A DNA stretch of 64,000 nucleotides. Source: Allolobophora icterica (taxonomy: Eukaryota; Annelida; Clitellata; Crassiclitellata; Lumbricidae). Each line of letters begins with the position of its first letter. The stretch's first letter is position 1. The notes beneath the pieces are model-generated. The model made no database searches, was not told where the DNA came from, and saw only the letters and a program-made list of their open reading frames with translations. Location of the stretch: positions 41,633,890 to 41,697,889 of the forward strand of contig OY744607.1 of assembly GCA_963556255.1 (NCBI GenBank), read 5' to 3'. The translations under genes were made by a program, and so were the position numbers. Below, piece by piece: positions 1 through 11,374 of this stretch.

Positions 1-172
1 TGAATGAATCTGGTCAAAAGGCAGTGAGAACCCTCACACGCAATTACATTTGTTGGCCTTTTTTCGTGTTTCTTCCAAATTTAGGGGGGAGACTAATGTA
101 TGGCGTGTCCCCCACTCTCAAAGGGGGGACATGTCCCCCTCGACCCCCCCATGATCGCCGCCCATGGTTTCA
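1..172 (-). mobile_element. hAT-like non-autonomous element, terminal fragment
   Basis: This stretch matches 57955-58123 almost base for base: the AAAAGGCAGTGA opening, the CAATTACATTT block, the GTATGGCGTGTCCCCC block and the closing GATCGCCGCCCATG. Read on the minus strand the outer end begins near GGGCGGCGATC followed by a G-rich run, which resembles the CAGGGGCGGATC ends of other hAT-type MITEs in this window (49668, 55721). The other end lies beyond the window edge. The family relation to copy 57770-58122 is seen directly; the hAT assignment is inferred from the ends. Confidence 0.55.
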
Positions 173-339
173 GTGGAGGATCGTTCTTAAAGGTTGGTAT
201 TCAGATCAGGGCGCGTTGGGCCTAGTAGGTTTCTTTGCTGTCAAAAGTATGCCACATTGACTTTGATCTCTAAAATGGTGTTGGTTAGATATCCACTCCT
301 CTGTCATCCTTTCTGTGTCTCATTGTATCGTCCGCTACC

Positions 340-672
340 TCTCCTTTTACTCATCTCTCTCTCTCTCTTTTATCCGTTCTTCTCGCTATTCTATTTCGAC
401 CTCATAATCGACCGTTTCCCCTCTTGCTCCTACTCCGTATTCTTGTTCTTCATTTTTATCCTCTTCCTCTTCAGCCTCCTCTGTCTTCTATGTCTCCTGG
501 CGCTTTGTCCTCGTTATTATCCTCGTTATTCTTATCCTAGTTCAACCTCAAACCTCCTCCTCTTCGTCGTCAGCATCCTCCTTCTCCTCCTTATCATCTT
601 CTCTTTACTTTTTATTTCTTCTTCATATTCTTCTTCTATACTTCTTCGTCTTTCGTTTTCATTTGCGTCTTA
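340..672. repeat. Pyrimidine-rich (TTC/CTC) low-complexity tract
   Basis: An imperfect CT-rich strand with many TTC and CTCC triplets and few purines. It yields a spurious Leu/Ser-rich open frame on the plus strand (194-673). No gene signal is visible. Confidence 0.75.
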
Positions 673-689
673 AAATTCCTCTGATTCAT

Positions 690-1660
690 CATAAAACAGA
701 CTCAATCGCCACAGATATTAATTGAGCATGAGCATGTTGGACCTTTTGAATGACACTCAGCTGTCGTACATGACGTATTTTCTCAACATGCTTAATTTCG
801 ATTAGGAAACTAAGCTCTTGGAGTGACTGGTCGTAGAGAGCTTTGATCAACACCGTTAAAACGTAATTCGGTATGGCTTCCAAAGAGCCACACAGCCAAC
901 AGAAGAAGCTTTATGGTTTTACACGAGCTTCCATGTCACACCCAACACACAAATCTCCCTCTTATAGTTTTTTTTAACACCGGTCGAGTTTCTTTGTCAC
1001 GCCCAACACAAAAATCTCCCATATAGATTTTACGCAGACTTCCAAACCCAAGAACTTCCTTTCGGTTTCTGCACAAAGGTTTCCTTCGCAAACACTAAAC
1101 CGCATCAGTTCCAGGTTTTTCTGTAGGTATTTGATAAGTATCTGCAAATTAAATCGCTATGCATTCGTTAAGCAATAGTTATCATGCATTCACTGGTTAC
1201 ACGGATGCAGGTAGGTATTTGTAAAAGTACTCGTTAATTAAATAATTATAAATCGTTAATTAAGTATAGGTATTTTATAGGTATTTGTTAAGCTTTGTAA
1301 AGAATTCGTTAAGGGTGTTCATTAAACAGAGCTGTTTGGCTCTGCAAAGAGCCATATTATCGTACAAAGTGTACATGTAAATCATAGGCAACACACGTAG
1401 GCCTAAACGTAAATATTGCAAATGTTGTGAACATTGACAACACGCGCACGTAAATCTTGTAAATAGTGTGAATATTGACAACACATATTGTGTGCTCAAT
1501 GTTAAACTAGGTGTAGCTGTTTGAAATTGTGTGCTCAGTGTTACACTAGGTGTAGTTGTTTAGAATTGTGTCCTCAATGTGGTCCTGTCAAACGAACTGG
1601 TTAAATGTCATGTTTAATCTCTGTCCAACTACGTTTTAACCATATTTATCACAGTGTGAA
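690..1660. other. AT-rich non-coding stretch with short local duplications
   Basis: No convincing gene. There is a two-copy duplication around TTGTCACGCCCAACAC (about 933-1020) and a two- to three-copy duplication of about 46 bp around GTGTGCTCAATGTTA (about 1488-1580). The block GCACGTAAATCTTGTAAAT recurs at about 1446 and, diverged, at 1826-1870. These look like local slippage duplications. Confidence 0.5.
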
Positions 1661-1664
1661 GTCA

Positions 1665-1831
1665 CTAATTAGTACATAATGATCTATTGTAATAGTCAGA
1701 ACGAGTAATAAAAAATTGTATTAGGGCGACCCTGTCAGCGGAACTTGATGTTCCTTTGGGAATTTCATGCCTGTTGCAACATTGTGTTTGATCTGTTATG
1801 GTGAACAATAAAGTTGATTGATTGAACACGC
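1665..1831 (+). mobile_element. LINE 3' end (L2/CR1-like), severely 5'-truncated
   Basis: The segment carries the 3' untranslated signature seen in three other LINE copies here: AGCGG, then a stem-loop (GGAAC at 1740-1744 pairing with GTTCC at 1750-1754), then TTTGGG. It ends in AATAAAG followed by TTGATTGATTGA, the short tail typical of L2/CR1-type LINEs. No coding sequence remains. The related 3' ends at 6316-6945, 38660-38957 and 56941-57245 (minus) support the call. Confidence 0.6.
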
Positions 1832-2394
1832 CTACGTAAATCTTGTAAATATTGAAAAGCGCACGTAAAGCTTGTAAAATATTGTAAAGACTGACAATTA
1901 GGCTTACGCTGATAACAACGTCTGTTATCAAGGACAGTCAGAAATAAAAAGGTCTTTTGAATTTTAATTTCCTATTTTGAAGTCTGTTGGACGTGTGGTC
2001 TCTGTCGATAACATTACCTCGAATCTCCACAAATGACATTTTAACTGCATGGACCTCAAAGAAATCTCTCAACGCCAAGTGTCGTAATTGCAGTTTATAG
2101 GGCAACAACGGAATGCCCTATATTATTCAGCAGCCAGTTTCCTTCTTGCTACCGACAACCGCTGGTGAAAAGGGCGCTATAAAATTCTGAATCTACGACT
2201 ATTGCTTCCGTTATCTGCTGCTCACAGAAATGTTGCGTTGGTCGATTCTAAATAAATATTGCCCGACGCATTTTCGACGGTCGTGCTTTTTATGACCTCT
2301 ACAACGATTCGTTTTGAAATTCCATAAAAATTTTATGCAGTGTTCGTATGTTGTTGCAATGATTTTCTCGACAGAGCAGACGCGAGAGTTGTCA

Positions 2395-2555
2395 CGACGC
2401 ACATGGACAAACATAGACAAACACAGACACACATAGACACACACAGACACACATAGTAACACACAGACTCACATAGACACACATAGACTCACTTAGACAC
2501 ACATAAACACTCAGACATAAACATAGACACAAATAGTCACTCCTAGACTTACACA

Positions 2556-2615
<60 letters not shown>

Positions 2616-2950
2616 GATATTCATATACTTACATAGACATATACATTCATAAGCACACATAGCCAAACATAGACAAACATATGCACATAGACATACATAA
2701 ACACACATAGACACACATAGACTCTCACAGACTTATATAGACATATATACACTCATAGGCAAACATAGACACACATATACACACATAAGCACACATAGAC
2801 ACACATAGACACACATAGAGATCGAAGTCAATGTGGCATACATAAACACACAGACACACATAGACACACATAGACACTCATAGACTTACATAGACACACA
2901 TAGACATATACAAACATAAACACATTCATAAACTCACATAGACATAACTG
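2395..2950. repeat. (ACACATAGAC)n tandem repeat with an embedded (TA)n tract
   Basis: Repeated ACACATAGAC-type decamers cover most of the interval, interrupted by a (TA)n run at about 2559-2606. The minus-strand open frames here (Cys/Val/Tyr-rich) are repeat translations. Past the tract, 2951-3090 is AT-rich with no visible feature. Confidence 0.85.
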
Positions 2951-3144
2951 TCCTGGAATTAACCACATCTGTATTGTTTAGAAATATAAATTAATATGGC
3001 ATACATGTCTACACTAGCAAGTAACACTTAGAAATTCAGTTGAATAATGCATCGCATTTCGTTGTTGCCCAATTAAATTAACTGCAATTAGGTCACTTGG
3101 CGTTTAAAGATTCTTTTACGTCTGTGCGGTAGACTTTATACATA

Positions 3145-3352
3145 TGGGACACGATAGTCGATTGGTTAGAGAGTACTGGTTCGAGACTCATCTGAGATCT
3201 ATTATTATTGTTATTCTTGTTATTATTATACTTATAGGGAGGACCTTGAGCATATTCTTCGTCTGACAACTGCTCGGCATCATGGATTGATGCTTGCAAA
3301 TGCTTGGTCATTATAAATAGATTGGCGCTTTATAAATGCGTAATAATAATGA
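3145..3352 (+). mobile_element. tRNA-derived SINE, family D
   Basis: The head TCGATTGGTTAGAGAGTACTGGTTCGAGAC contains diverged polymerase III A and B boxes. It is followed by a short ATT run and the body GAGGACCTTGAGCA ... CATGGATTGATGC ... TTGGTCATTATA, ending in GGCGCTTTATAAATGCG and TAATAATAATG. The copy at 23695-23890 shares body and tail. The family is inferred from this two-copy alignment and the tRNA-like boxes. Confidence 0.55.
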
Positions 3353-3554
3353 CAACAACAAAGTCAACTCGGCGGCGCAGAAAAGAGACCAAGTTTCAGG
3401 AATTGACTTAGTAATATGCGCCATAAGCTGATACCTTTTAAGGAAGCAGGCCAAAACTATGGATGCATCGGCCAAAGTCTATGCTCTTTTTGATCCACCC
3501 ATCCATCCATTCATCCAACTATCCATCCACATCCATTAAAGAAATATATCTGTA

Positions 3555-3868
3555 GGGGTCCGTAGAGTAATGTATAACACACTGGCGTGAAGAGCAGTAG
3601 GTACCAAGATCGAATCCCGTAGACCCCGTAAGGTTTATTCAGCCTTCCACTCGCTAGGTGGCAGCGGTGGTTAAATGAATAGTAGGCCATGATTGGCGCC
3701 GGGTGGCTGCCGCTTAAACAGTTATATTCGACTCCTGTAAAACTGTTATCATGTGCTTCTACTGTATACATGTATGTAAGGGGCCTTGTGTGGCTGCCGT
3801 TTCTACTATATGTATGTTCACTGTACAGCGCAGTGCGGTTAGCAGGCGTTTAAAATAAAGAAAAGATA

Positions 3869-3900
<32 letters not shown>
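3555..3900 (+). mobile_element. tRNA-Arg-like SINE, family A, copy 1
   Basis: A near-identical partner lies at 12611-12982. The head GTCCGTAGAGTAATGTATAA is tRNA-like and is followed by AAGATCGAATCCCGTAGACC as a B-box region. The body includes CAGCCTTCCACTCGCTAGG and a central GTGGCTGCCG repeated twice. The 3' end is TGTACAGCGCAGTGCG ... CAGGCG and runs into (ATT)n. The length is about 320 bp plus tail. The resemblance to tRNA-Arg is by eye. Confidence 0.7.
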
Positions 3901-4261
3901 CATATCATTTCGCAGAAAATCGCGTTTTAAAATTCAACCTGTCTCACCCTGGTGTGTTAATAGCATAACATATCCTTAATATACCATGCGGCATAAAACA
4001 GTTTTTTGTAGAGCGAGCAAGAGATGCAGAGGCATTAATTAGACGCAAAAACAATATTCATGGTCTTGGGGAATGGCCACATTCCGGCTGATCTAGTAAG
4101 CGACAGGTGGTTCCTGTTGTTGGCCGAAATAACACATATCGTGCGGTTACTATGTGAAAGAAATTTATAGGCACAACAGGACAGGACACACATAGACATA
4201 ATTGTCTGGAAATTCATGAAAGTTGTTGCTGTTAGACAGACAACAGTGTAACTTAAATACA

Positions 4262-4432
4262 TTGGCATCACATTAGCATCAAATACATCACATTAGCATC
4301 ACAATACATCACATTAGCATCACAATACATCACATTAGCATCAAATACATAACATTGGCATCACAATACATCACATTGACATCGCAATACATCACATTAA
4401 CATCACAATGCATCACATTAACGTGGGACTAT
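4262..4432. repeat. About 21-bp tandem repeat (CATCACATTAGCATCACAATA type)
   Basis: Around eight imperfect copies of a unit containing ACATCACATTAGCATCA, with AAATA/CAATA and TTAGC/TTGGC/TTGAC variants. 4440-5030 beyond it is AT-rich and shows no gene or repeat I can support. Confidence 0.8.
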
Positions 4433-5035
4433 CTACCAGAGCATGTCCATGTTATAACAGAAGAGTTACAAAATCCAGTAATTATTATTAATTAATGACT
4501 GCTATCGCCTTGGCGTCTGATGCACAAGATATCAACCGATGGCAAAGCAAAACCAGCTCATAAATAAGGCCAAGATCCAGAAGATTAATCACAAATTGTT
4601 TGGCAACGTTTTGTGACTGCAGAGGCCGTTGACATCGACTTTACCGTATACGCTACGAAAAGGAGAAGAGTCAAACCCAGGGTCTGCACGGAATCAAAGT
4701 TATAATAGCTTCGGTAATTGCAATGTAAAGGTGTCTAAACACGTCCTAATGTTAGCATAATTATCCAATATTTAACAACTTGTGGCTACTGTTGATGTCG
4801 ACCTTACTTTACCATAAGGCCTACAGATACGAATTTAAGCTGACTATTGTACGATTATTACTAGTTTCGAGTGCTTAACTAAACCTTATGGCTGCTTTCA
4901 CCATTGACTATTACTTTATCTTACACCGGATGCTGGTTTATTAGAACACAATTCATGTGTGGCAAACTTAGACTTGACAGAGTCCAGTAGCTGATAAGTG
5001 ACATGTATGGGTCCATAGACATCTATGCATACACA

Positions 5036-5280
5036 AGTACATGCATACATACATTGATACATACATAATTACATGCATACATACATACAAAAAACATACA
5101 TAAAACCATACATGAATACCCAGTTACCTACATACATACGTACATACATACATACACATGTGAATGCATATAAATACATATGTACATACATACAACATAC
5201 AAACATACATACAGCACATAATATATACATACATACATACAGGCATGCATGTATAAATACATATGTTTGCTTACATTGAC
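5036..5280. repeat. (CATA)n microsatellite, interrupted
   Basis: Imperfect CATA/TACA tetranucleotides. They generate overlapping open frames on both strands (5073-5279 plus, 5069-5314 minus) that are repeat translations. Confidence 0.9.
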
Positions 5281-5516
5281 TGGCGTTGTAGGTCCGCCAT
5301 TGCGCTGGTAACATCGTCGTTAAACATGGCGACAGACCAAGTCAGTCGCGTCCTAAAGAAGACTAAAGAAGACTAAACTGGATTAGGCTTGACAGTGATG
5401 AGGCAGGTAACGACTACTGGCTGATGATACATCGGACCACTGGCATCATTCCATGTGCTGCTGGAAAAGACATTGTCTGGCAGGAGATGGCTGTGGCTTA
5501 ACTCCAGTTTAGTGTA

Positions 5517-5853
5517 ATGTATGCATGCATGATTGCATGTATATATACTTGTATGTATATATGTATGCAGTGTGCACGTATGCAAAGATGGATGGATGGA
5601 TGTATGCAACGTATGTGTTCATGTACATATGTATTATGTATGTATGTATATATGTGTCTAAATGTATGTATGTATGGATGTATGTATGTTTGTTCGTTTG
5701 TTTGAGCCTCGCCCTTATGGCTGCTTGCACCATTGTCTTCTATATTACCTTATTTTAAACCAGATGCTGGTTTATTAGAACAGAATTCACGTGTGGCAAA
5801 CTTACGTATTTGTATATATGTATGTACATGTATGTATGTATGTATGTATATAT
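5517..5853. repeat. (ATGT)n microsatellites flanking unique sequence
   Basis: ATGT repeats at 5517-5695 and 5806-5853. The second tract directly abuts the 5' truncation of the LINE at about 5870-5910. Confidence 0.85.
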
Positions 5854-5904
5854 GTAATCCCTAATCCTTCCTTATCTCTCATATTCCAACTTAATATGGG
5901 CCTC

Positions 5905-6945
5905 AAATTACGATTCTCCTCTACAACGACTGGTAATATTGCAGAAAAGAGCAGTTCGAATGATAGTGGGGGCGGGTCGATCAGTTCATTCTAAACCAAT
6001 ATTCAAAGACTTTAACCTTCTAAACCTCAATCAAATTAAGACACTACAAATTGCCCAGCTGCTATATGCCTACAATCAGAAACTGCTACCAGCCTCCTTT
6101 GATGGGTATTTCATCTTAAATTCAGAGATACACGATCACTATACTAGAGGTGCTGCACTCTATCGACCAACCAAAGCTCGAACTGATCTGAGAAAATTTA
6201 GCATCAAGTCAGCCGGTCCGAGAATTTGGAATTCTATACCACTGGAAATCAGAAATGCGAAAAACAAGTTCACCTTCAAAAAGAACCTAAGATTGTTTTT
6301 AATTAATGAATAATTATCCTGAGACTTCTGCATCCCTGTGCTAGTACATATCCTGTTTGTGGACAACGGCGGAGTCAAATGTAAGAGTTGTGTTCTTATT
6401 TTCTTTTGTTCCTTTAACTGCTGTTGCCAACAAATGAGTATGTATAGTCTTAGTCTGGACCCGTGGAAGCCAATTTTGTTGGGCTTCTTTTTGGATTATA
6501 TACCTGTTTTATATACTGTAAGCCTTATTAGTTAAGCGTTATTAGTTAGATTTAGTTAAGACCTAAAAAGTACCCATGCAGTTTACATATAACTGATGTT
6601 TACCAAATCATGTATCCGATATTGGATCTTTTCAGCTGCCATCATTTAATTTGCAATAGAAATAGCAGGGCTTCCCTGGATAGCGGGACTTCCATCCCTT
6701 TAGGGTTACCCTTTGCTATTCGCGACTAATAACCTGCTAAGTATACTGTATGTTAAATTTATATGGCAATACGTGATATGAAATTGTCTATTTTTACTAA
6801 AGGCTACTAAGTGCTTTCACTGTTAAATTGTTTCATACCAATGTGTAATTGTACTAGGCACTTCACGTCTATCGGATGCTCATAACATACTGTAATTGTC
6901 GTGAATATCAATAAAGATTGATTGAATTGAATTGAATTGAATTGA
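5905..6945 (+). mobile_element. LINE (L2/CR1-like) 3' fragment: reverse transcriptase C terminus plus 3'UTR
   Basis: The coding part runs from about 5910 to the stop at 6311-6313. Near its start it reads LQKRAVRMI, then IHDHYTRGA, FSIKSAGPRIWNSIP and a terminal FKKNLRLFL, the signature of the region downstream of the catalytic core in L2/CR1/Jockey-group reverse transcriptases. The catalytic domain and endonuclease are absent, so this is a 5'-truncated insertion. The 3'UTR (6314-6918) contains the stem-loop at 6685-6698 shared with other LINEs here, then AATAAAGATTGATTGAATTG and a (TTGAA)n tail that runs into (ATGT)n. The reading frame of the fragment is intact, suggesting a fairly young copy. 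Confidence 0.8.
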
Positions 6946-7125
6946 AATGTATGTATGTATGTATGTATGTATGTATGTATGTATGTATGTATGTATGTAT
7001 GTATGTATGTATGTATGTATGTATGTATGTATGTATGTATGTATGTATGTATGTATGTATCTATGTATGTATGTACGTATATATGTATGTATGTGTGTAT
7101 GTATGTATGTATGTCAGTATGTTTG
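6946..7125. repeat. (ATGT)n microsatellite
   Basis: A long, nearly pure ATGT run immediately after the LINE tail. It is open in all frames on both strands, producing periodic Met-Tyr-Val-Cys and Thr-Tyr-Ile-His peptides that are not genes. Confidence 0.95.
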
Positions 7126-7189
7126 TTTGTTTGATCGTTTGTGTCATCTCGAAATAGGACGTACATACAAGTAAATGTCTTAGATACGC

Positions 7190-7645
7190 ACAAAACAATC
7201 AGCATTTGTTGCCTCATTGTCTTTCTACCCAGTCGCAGAACAATCAACACTTGTTGTCTCATTGTCTCTCTACCCAGTCACAAAACAATCAGCATAATTT
7301 TTTTGCCTCATTGTCTCTCTACCCAGTCACAAAACAATCAGCATTTGTTGCCTCATTGTCTCTCTACCCAGTCGCAGAACAATCAACACTTGTTGTCTCA
7401 TTGTCTCTCTACCCAGTCACAAAACAATCAGCATTTGTTGCCTCATTGTCTCTCTACCCAGTCACAAAACAATCAGCATTATTTTGTTGCCTCATTGTCT
7501 CTATACCCAGTCACAGAACGATCAACACTTGTTGCCTCATTGTCTCTGTACCCAGTCACAGGACAATCAACATTTGTTGCCTCATCAACATTTGTTGCCT
7601 CATCAACATTTGTTGCCTCATTGAGTCTGTACCCAGTCACAGCAC
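7190..7645. repeat. 45-48 bp minisatellite
   Basis: About nine copies of a unit containing TTGTTGCCTCATTGTCTC, TACCCAGTCACA and AACAATCA. Because 45 and 48 are multiples of three, two overlapping plus-strand frames stay open (7141-7659, 7206-7664) and encode 15-16 residue repeats. A subrepeat CAACATTTGTTGCCTCAT occurs three times at about 7566-7620. Confidence 0.9.
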
Positions 7646-7659
7646 TACACGTCACCTAG

Positions 7660-8360
7660 GTTAACTAACTAAATCGTATAATATTGTATACAAATTGCCG
7701 TCTTTCAGTTTAGCGTCACGGCCCGTTTTCGCCTTCAGATCTCTGAGAATTTACAGAATTCTTACACTCTAGTTCGCGAAAATAATTTTGATCTATGTCA
7801 AGACCTGACCCCAGCATCTTTTCGGTTACTTACACGTAGCTTGTAGGGTTGGAAGAAGAGCGGGGGGGGGGGTTGAAGCCCCAACACCCCGACCCGACAA
7901 GTAAAACACTGGTATAAGTATTACTATTATTTTGCGCGCGGCTCAGTTAATCAACACAAGTCAGAAATAAAGTATACGTCACCTGCAAAACTGTACGCAC
8001 GTGCGCCTTGCGCGCATTATTGGGCTTAAGGCCTATACAGGTGACAGTCTGTATGTATGTATATGTCTGTATGATTGTATGCCTGTGTGTAGCCCATTGT
8101 TTGGTACGCATATCGTTAATTTTACGGCTGTCTTGTCTTATATTCAGTCTGTCCAGCTTTCTTTATCATGCCAATCAAATTGCTTCTCTTTCTTGCGTAT
8201 ACAATTTGTCGTGACAATCATTATTATGAAACATTTCTCTCCAGGCAAAAATCAGCTTTAATTTGTGGAAACTAAAGGCGCTTGCCGGAAAAGATAGAGC
8301 TGACTGTCTCATTTGCATGACTGCCTTACAGCGATTTCTTTAAACAAATCATTGCACAAC
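7660..8360. other. Non-coding stretch without recognised feature
   Basis: Mixed-composition sequence with a G13 run at about 7862. No splice-bounded exon, RNA gene or repeat family was recognised. Two short open frames at 8001-8261 share a Cys/Tyr-rich TGTATG-derived segment and are not convincing. Confidence 0.4.
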
Positions 8361-8364
8361 TTTA

Positions 8365-8478
8365 GAGGTGCACGATAGCGCTTTTCTGTCAACCAAGAGG
8401 TCTGGAATTCAAACCGCCCTATGGGCAGAAATCTGCCAGAAAGGTGTTTAAAGATTTCTGCTCAACTTGCGCTCCTAG
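8365..8478 (+). mobile_element. tRNA-Asp-like SINE, family C, 5' part
   Basis: The segment GTGCACGATAGCG ... GGTCTGGAATTCAAACCG resembles the head of the SINE at 19312. The following GGGCAGAAATCTG ... GATTTCTGCTC ... CTCCTAG ... CTATAAC matches that copy's body. The copy then passes directly into a (TTC)n tract, apparently after losing the rest of its body. Confidence 0.5.
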
Positions 8479-8479
8479 C

Positions 8480-8945
8480 AAACTCAGCTATAACTTCTTC
8501 TTCGACATTCGTCTCCTTTTATCAGCTTCTTCTTTTTCTTCCATTTCTTTTCTTCTTTTTTCTCTTTCTTTTCTACTTTCTTCTTCTTCTTCTTCTTCTT
8601 CTTCTTCTTCTTCTTCTTCTTCTTCTTCTTCTACTACTTCTTTTTTTCTTTTCCTCTTCTTCTTCTTCTTCTTTTTCTTCTTTTTTTCTTTTTCTTTTTC
8701 TTTTTCTTCTTCTTCTTCTTCTTCTTCTTCTTCTTCTTCTTCTTCTTCTTCTTCTTCTTCTTCTTCTTCTTCTTCTTCTTCTTCTTCTTCTTCTTCTTCT
8801 TCTTCTTCTTCTTCTTCTTCTTCTTCTTCTTCTTCTTCTTCTTCTTCTTCTTCTTCTTCTTCTTCTACTACTTCTTCTTTTTCTTCTTCCTCCTCTTCTT
8901 CTTCTTCTGCTTCCTTTCTTCTTCCTCCTCATCCTCTTCTCTCGT
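8480..8945. repeat. (TTC)n microsatellite
   Basis: Nearly pure TTC triplets, longest at about 8702-8865, with TTTTTC and TAC interruptions. The poly-Leu, poly-Ser and poly-Arg open frames (8421-9044, 8444-9004, minus 8573-8956) are translations of this tract. Polypurine/polypyrimidine DNA of this type can form triplex structures; that is general knowledge, not shown here. Confidence 0.95.
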
Positions 8946-8949
8946 CTTC

Positions 8950-9590
8950 TCCTCATATTCTATTACGCTCTTCTAGCGCTTTTATCTCGTTCTGTTTCTC
9001 GTAAATCTGTATGCTACGTCATCCGTGTGACCTGCAATTCATAATCTATGGCGATGTATCTGACAAATGACCTCGATATGACCCCAACAACCCATGACCC
9101 TGAGCGATTGCTCCATATTAAATATCCGGCATAAATCGCTTTCGCCATCAGTTACCCGATGACATTTCCTCGATTGCGAGCACCAATTCATTGTTGGGTG
9201 ATGACCCGGCTTAACCCCTTGTGTTCTGCGCAGATCTGCTTAACTACGATTACCTACAAGCCTCTTTGCCTTCCCTACTGCTTGACCGCCCACTAGCCTG
9301 CCTGACTTCCTTTCAGTTTGTCTGTATGTCTATTTGCCTGTTTTTCTGCCTTCTTGCCCGACTATCTGCTCAACTGCCTATCTGCCGCTTGCAGGAGAAT
9401 ATAATAGGTGACGGTCTGTGTCTTTCTTTCTGTCTGTCTCCATGACTATCTTGTTGCCTGCCTATCTGCCTCCCTTTCTATGTGTCCGTTTGTCTGATGT
9501 TGTCTGTCTGTCTGTCTGTCTGACCTGGTCTGTCTGTCTGCTTCATATTTCAATTACCTTCAATATTTATATGGTGAGCTCATGGCGGGG
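8950..9590. other. Non-coding stretch with a short TGTC/CTGC tract
   Basis: No gene recognised. Imperfect CTGTCTG repeats lie at about 9415-9545 and give Cys/Leu-rich spurious frames. Confidence 0.5.
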
Positions 9591-9672
9591 GTTGGTAAAT
9601 GTAAATGTAAATCTCCGATATTTCTCAGCGCCGCACAAAAGCCACGTCAGGGAGACCAGCTTATTCGCCTGC
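9590..9672 (-). mobile_element. Short interspersed repeat, family E
   Basis: On the minus strand this reads AAGCTGGTCTCCCTGACGTG, then GCGGCGCTGAGAAATATCGG and repeated ATTTAC. The same order occurs at 61312-61415 (plus), 11888-11993 (plus) and, partly, 34175-34245 (minus). Each complete copy ends in (TTTACA)n, so this is probably the 3' end of one SINE or LINE family. Confidence 0.6.
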
Positions 9673-9799
9673 GCTATATCAAATCAAGTCTGCAATAGCC
9701 ATGTCCGCCTTGTCCGTTCCGGTGCCAGATCAGAGTCCGGGGAGGTCAAGCCGAGGAGACAGCAGTGTGCTAAGGTGGTAATCGGTGATGATTATGGTT

Positions 9800-9965
9800 G
9801 TGTGGTGGCGCAGAACTGGTAATGCGTCGGATCGTCAGCCCAGCCTCCATGGATTGACTCCAGGGGAGTGCTTTAGTTTTGTCCAGCCGTGTTATCCTTA
9901 AGGATAGTTTGCCATAAAACAAGTTTGTTGATTTAGTATTGTCGCCACTAACATACGACAGCTTC
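9800..9965 (+). mobile_element. Possible tRNA-derived SINE fragment
   Basis: GTGGTGGCGCAGAACTGGTAATGCG resembles a tRNA A-box region, but no clear B box follows and I found no second copy in the window. A weak call. Confidence 0.25.
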
Positions 9966-9974
9966 AGCAAAAGA

Positions 9975-10312
9975 TTGGGTAGGGTAAAGTTAGGGTAGCT
10001 TAGGTTATGTGAAGCGAAGCAAGGCTCAATTAGGTTATAATAGGTTAAGTTAGGTCAAGTAAGGTTCGTTAATGCTGAGCTACATTAGGTTAGTTAAGGC
10101 AAGGTTAGATCAGAGAATGTTAGGTCAATAAAGGTTGGTTAGGTTAGGTCAAGTAAGGTTAGGCCAGGTTAGGTTAGTTAAGGTAAGGTTAGGTCAGATA
10201 GGGTTAGGTCAATTAAGGTTGGGTTTTAGTTAGGTCAAGTAAGGTTAGTTTAGGCCAGATAAGGTCGGTTTAGGCCAATAAAGGTTGGGTTAGGTTATAG
10301 TGTGAGGTAAGG
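9975..10312. repeat. Degenerate TTAGG-rich tandem array
   Basis: Imperfect repeats of GGTTAGGTCAAGTAA and TTAGGTTAGG cover about 340 bp on the plus strand. Units are about 15-16 bp and diverged. The composition resembles a TTAGG telomeric repeat, but the period is longer and the array is internal. Confidence 0.75.
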
Positions 10313-10621
10313 CCATGGATGGTGAGATTGTAGAGTGCTGGATCATCGCTCATTCATTCAATACACGGCTCTTTCGACATTAGTCCTAAGTGGCTGGTTC
10401 CGTTGTTGGATGATATTTCGGTTGAAGAACAAACACGGTAAAAGCAATCCATCAGGCGTGCAATGCTTTCGTTCAACGCGGGTTACGCGGTCTGATAACG
10501 AGCTGGCAATTTCACATTACGCACGGGGATTTCAATCCCAAACACAGAAGTCAAAAGCAGGCGCATACGCGATCTTCACATCACAGTAACTGTGGTGGAT
10601 AAAGATACTTACAAAAATAAT

Positions 10622-10866
10622 ACAAAATTACATTTCTCGTAAATGCATCTCATGTAAAGATAATACAACGTCGCATTTCTCGGTGACTGCATCGCATGCA
10701 TAGATAATACGTCGCATTTCTCCTGATTGTATCGCATACAACGATGATACAACGTCGCATTTCTCGTAATTGTATCGCAATGCTCGCATACAAAGATGAT
10801 GCAATGTCGCACATCTCGTTATTGTATCGCATACACAGACTACACAGCGTCGCATTCCTCGTGACT
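10622..10866. repeat. Tandem repeat of about 45-50 bp
   Basis: Five or so imperfect copies of a unit containing ACGTCGCATTTCTCGT, a GTATCGCAT block and CATACAAAGATGATA. The minus-strand open frames at 10609-10943 are repeat translations. Confidence 0.75.
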
Positions 10867-11374
10867 GTCGCCCCAACATCGATCAGTAGCGAATAAATTA
10901 TTATAGTGTAAGATACTTTTGACTCGGAAACAATGTAAGTCACTACTAACTGAAACTTAATGCTCGCTGAACAAAATATTAACGATCACATTTTAAAGCA
11001 TTTAGTAAATTCTTTTTTTTTCTTTTGTACTGTACTCTGTACTGCTTTTCTGACTGCTCCCCTGTCCTGTTCCTCTGTACTTTTTTGGTTCTCTGCCTTC
11101 AGCCAAGTTCAAACGTCCGACGTCGCCAATTCTCTCGATTTTGAGCCTCTTCTTTGAGTCTTTTGTATCCTTCCTTCATCATCCAATCCAGCATCATCTG
11201 TCGAATCCAGCATCATATATCCCAAGTATACGGACAGAAGATGCTGCCTCTGTACTATGTGTCTGTATTATTCCTCTGCATTATTTCTCTTTCCTGTATG
11301 TAATGTCTGTCTATCTGCCTTAATGAATGTCTGTCCTAAGAAATGTCTGCATGTCTGGCTGAATGCATGTTTGC

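Noticed and set aside
7190..7645. CRISPR-like regularly spaced repeats
   Set aside because: Units are contiguous tandem copies without unique spacers, and the genome is eukaryotic.
8421..9044. Long poly-Leu/poly-Ser open frames, and the poly-Arg frame on the minus strand
   Set aside because: Direct translation of a (TTC)n microsatellite; open in several frames at once.
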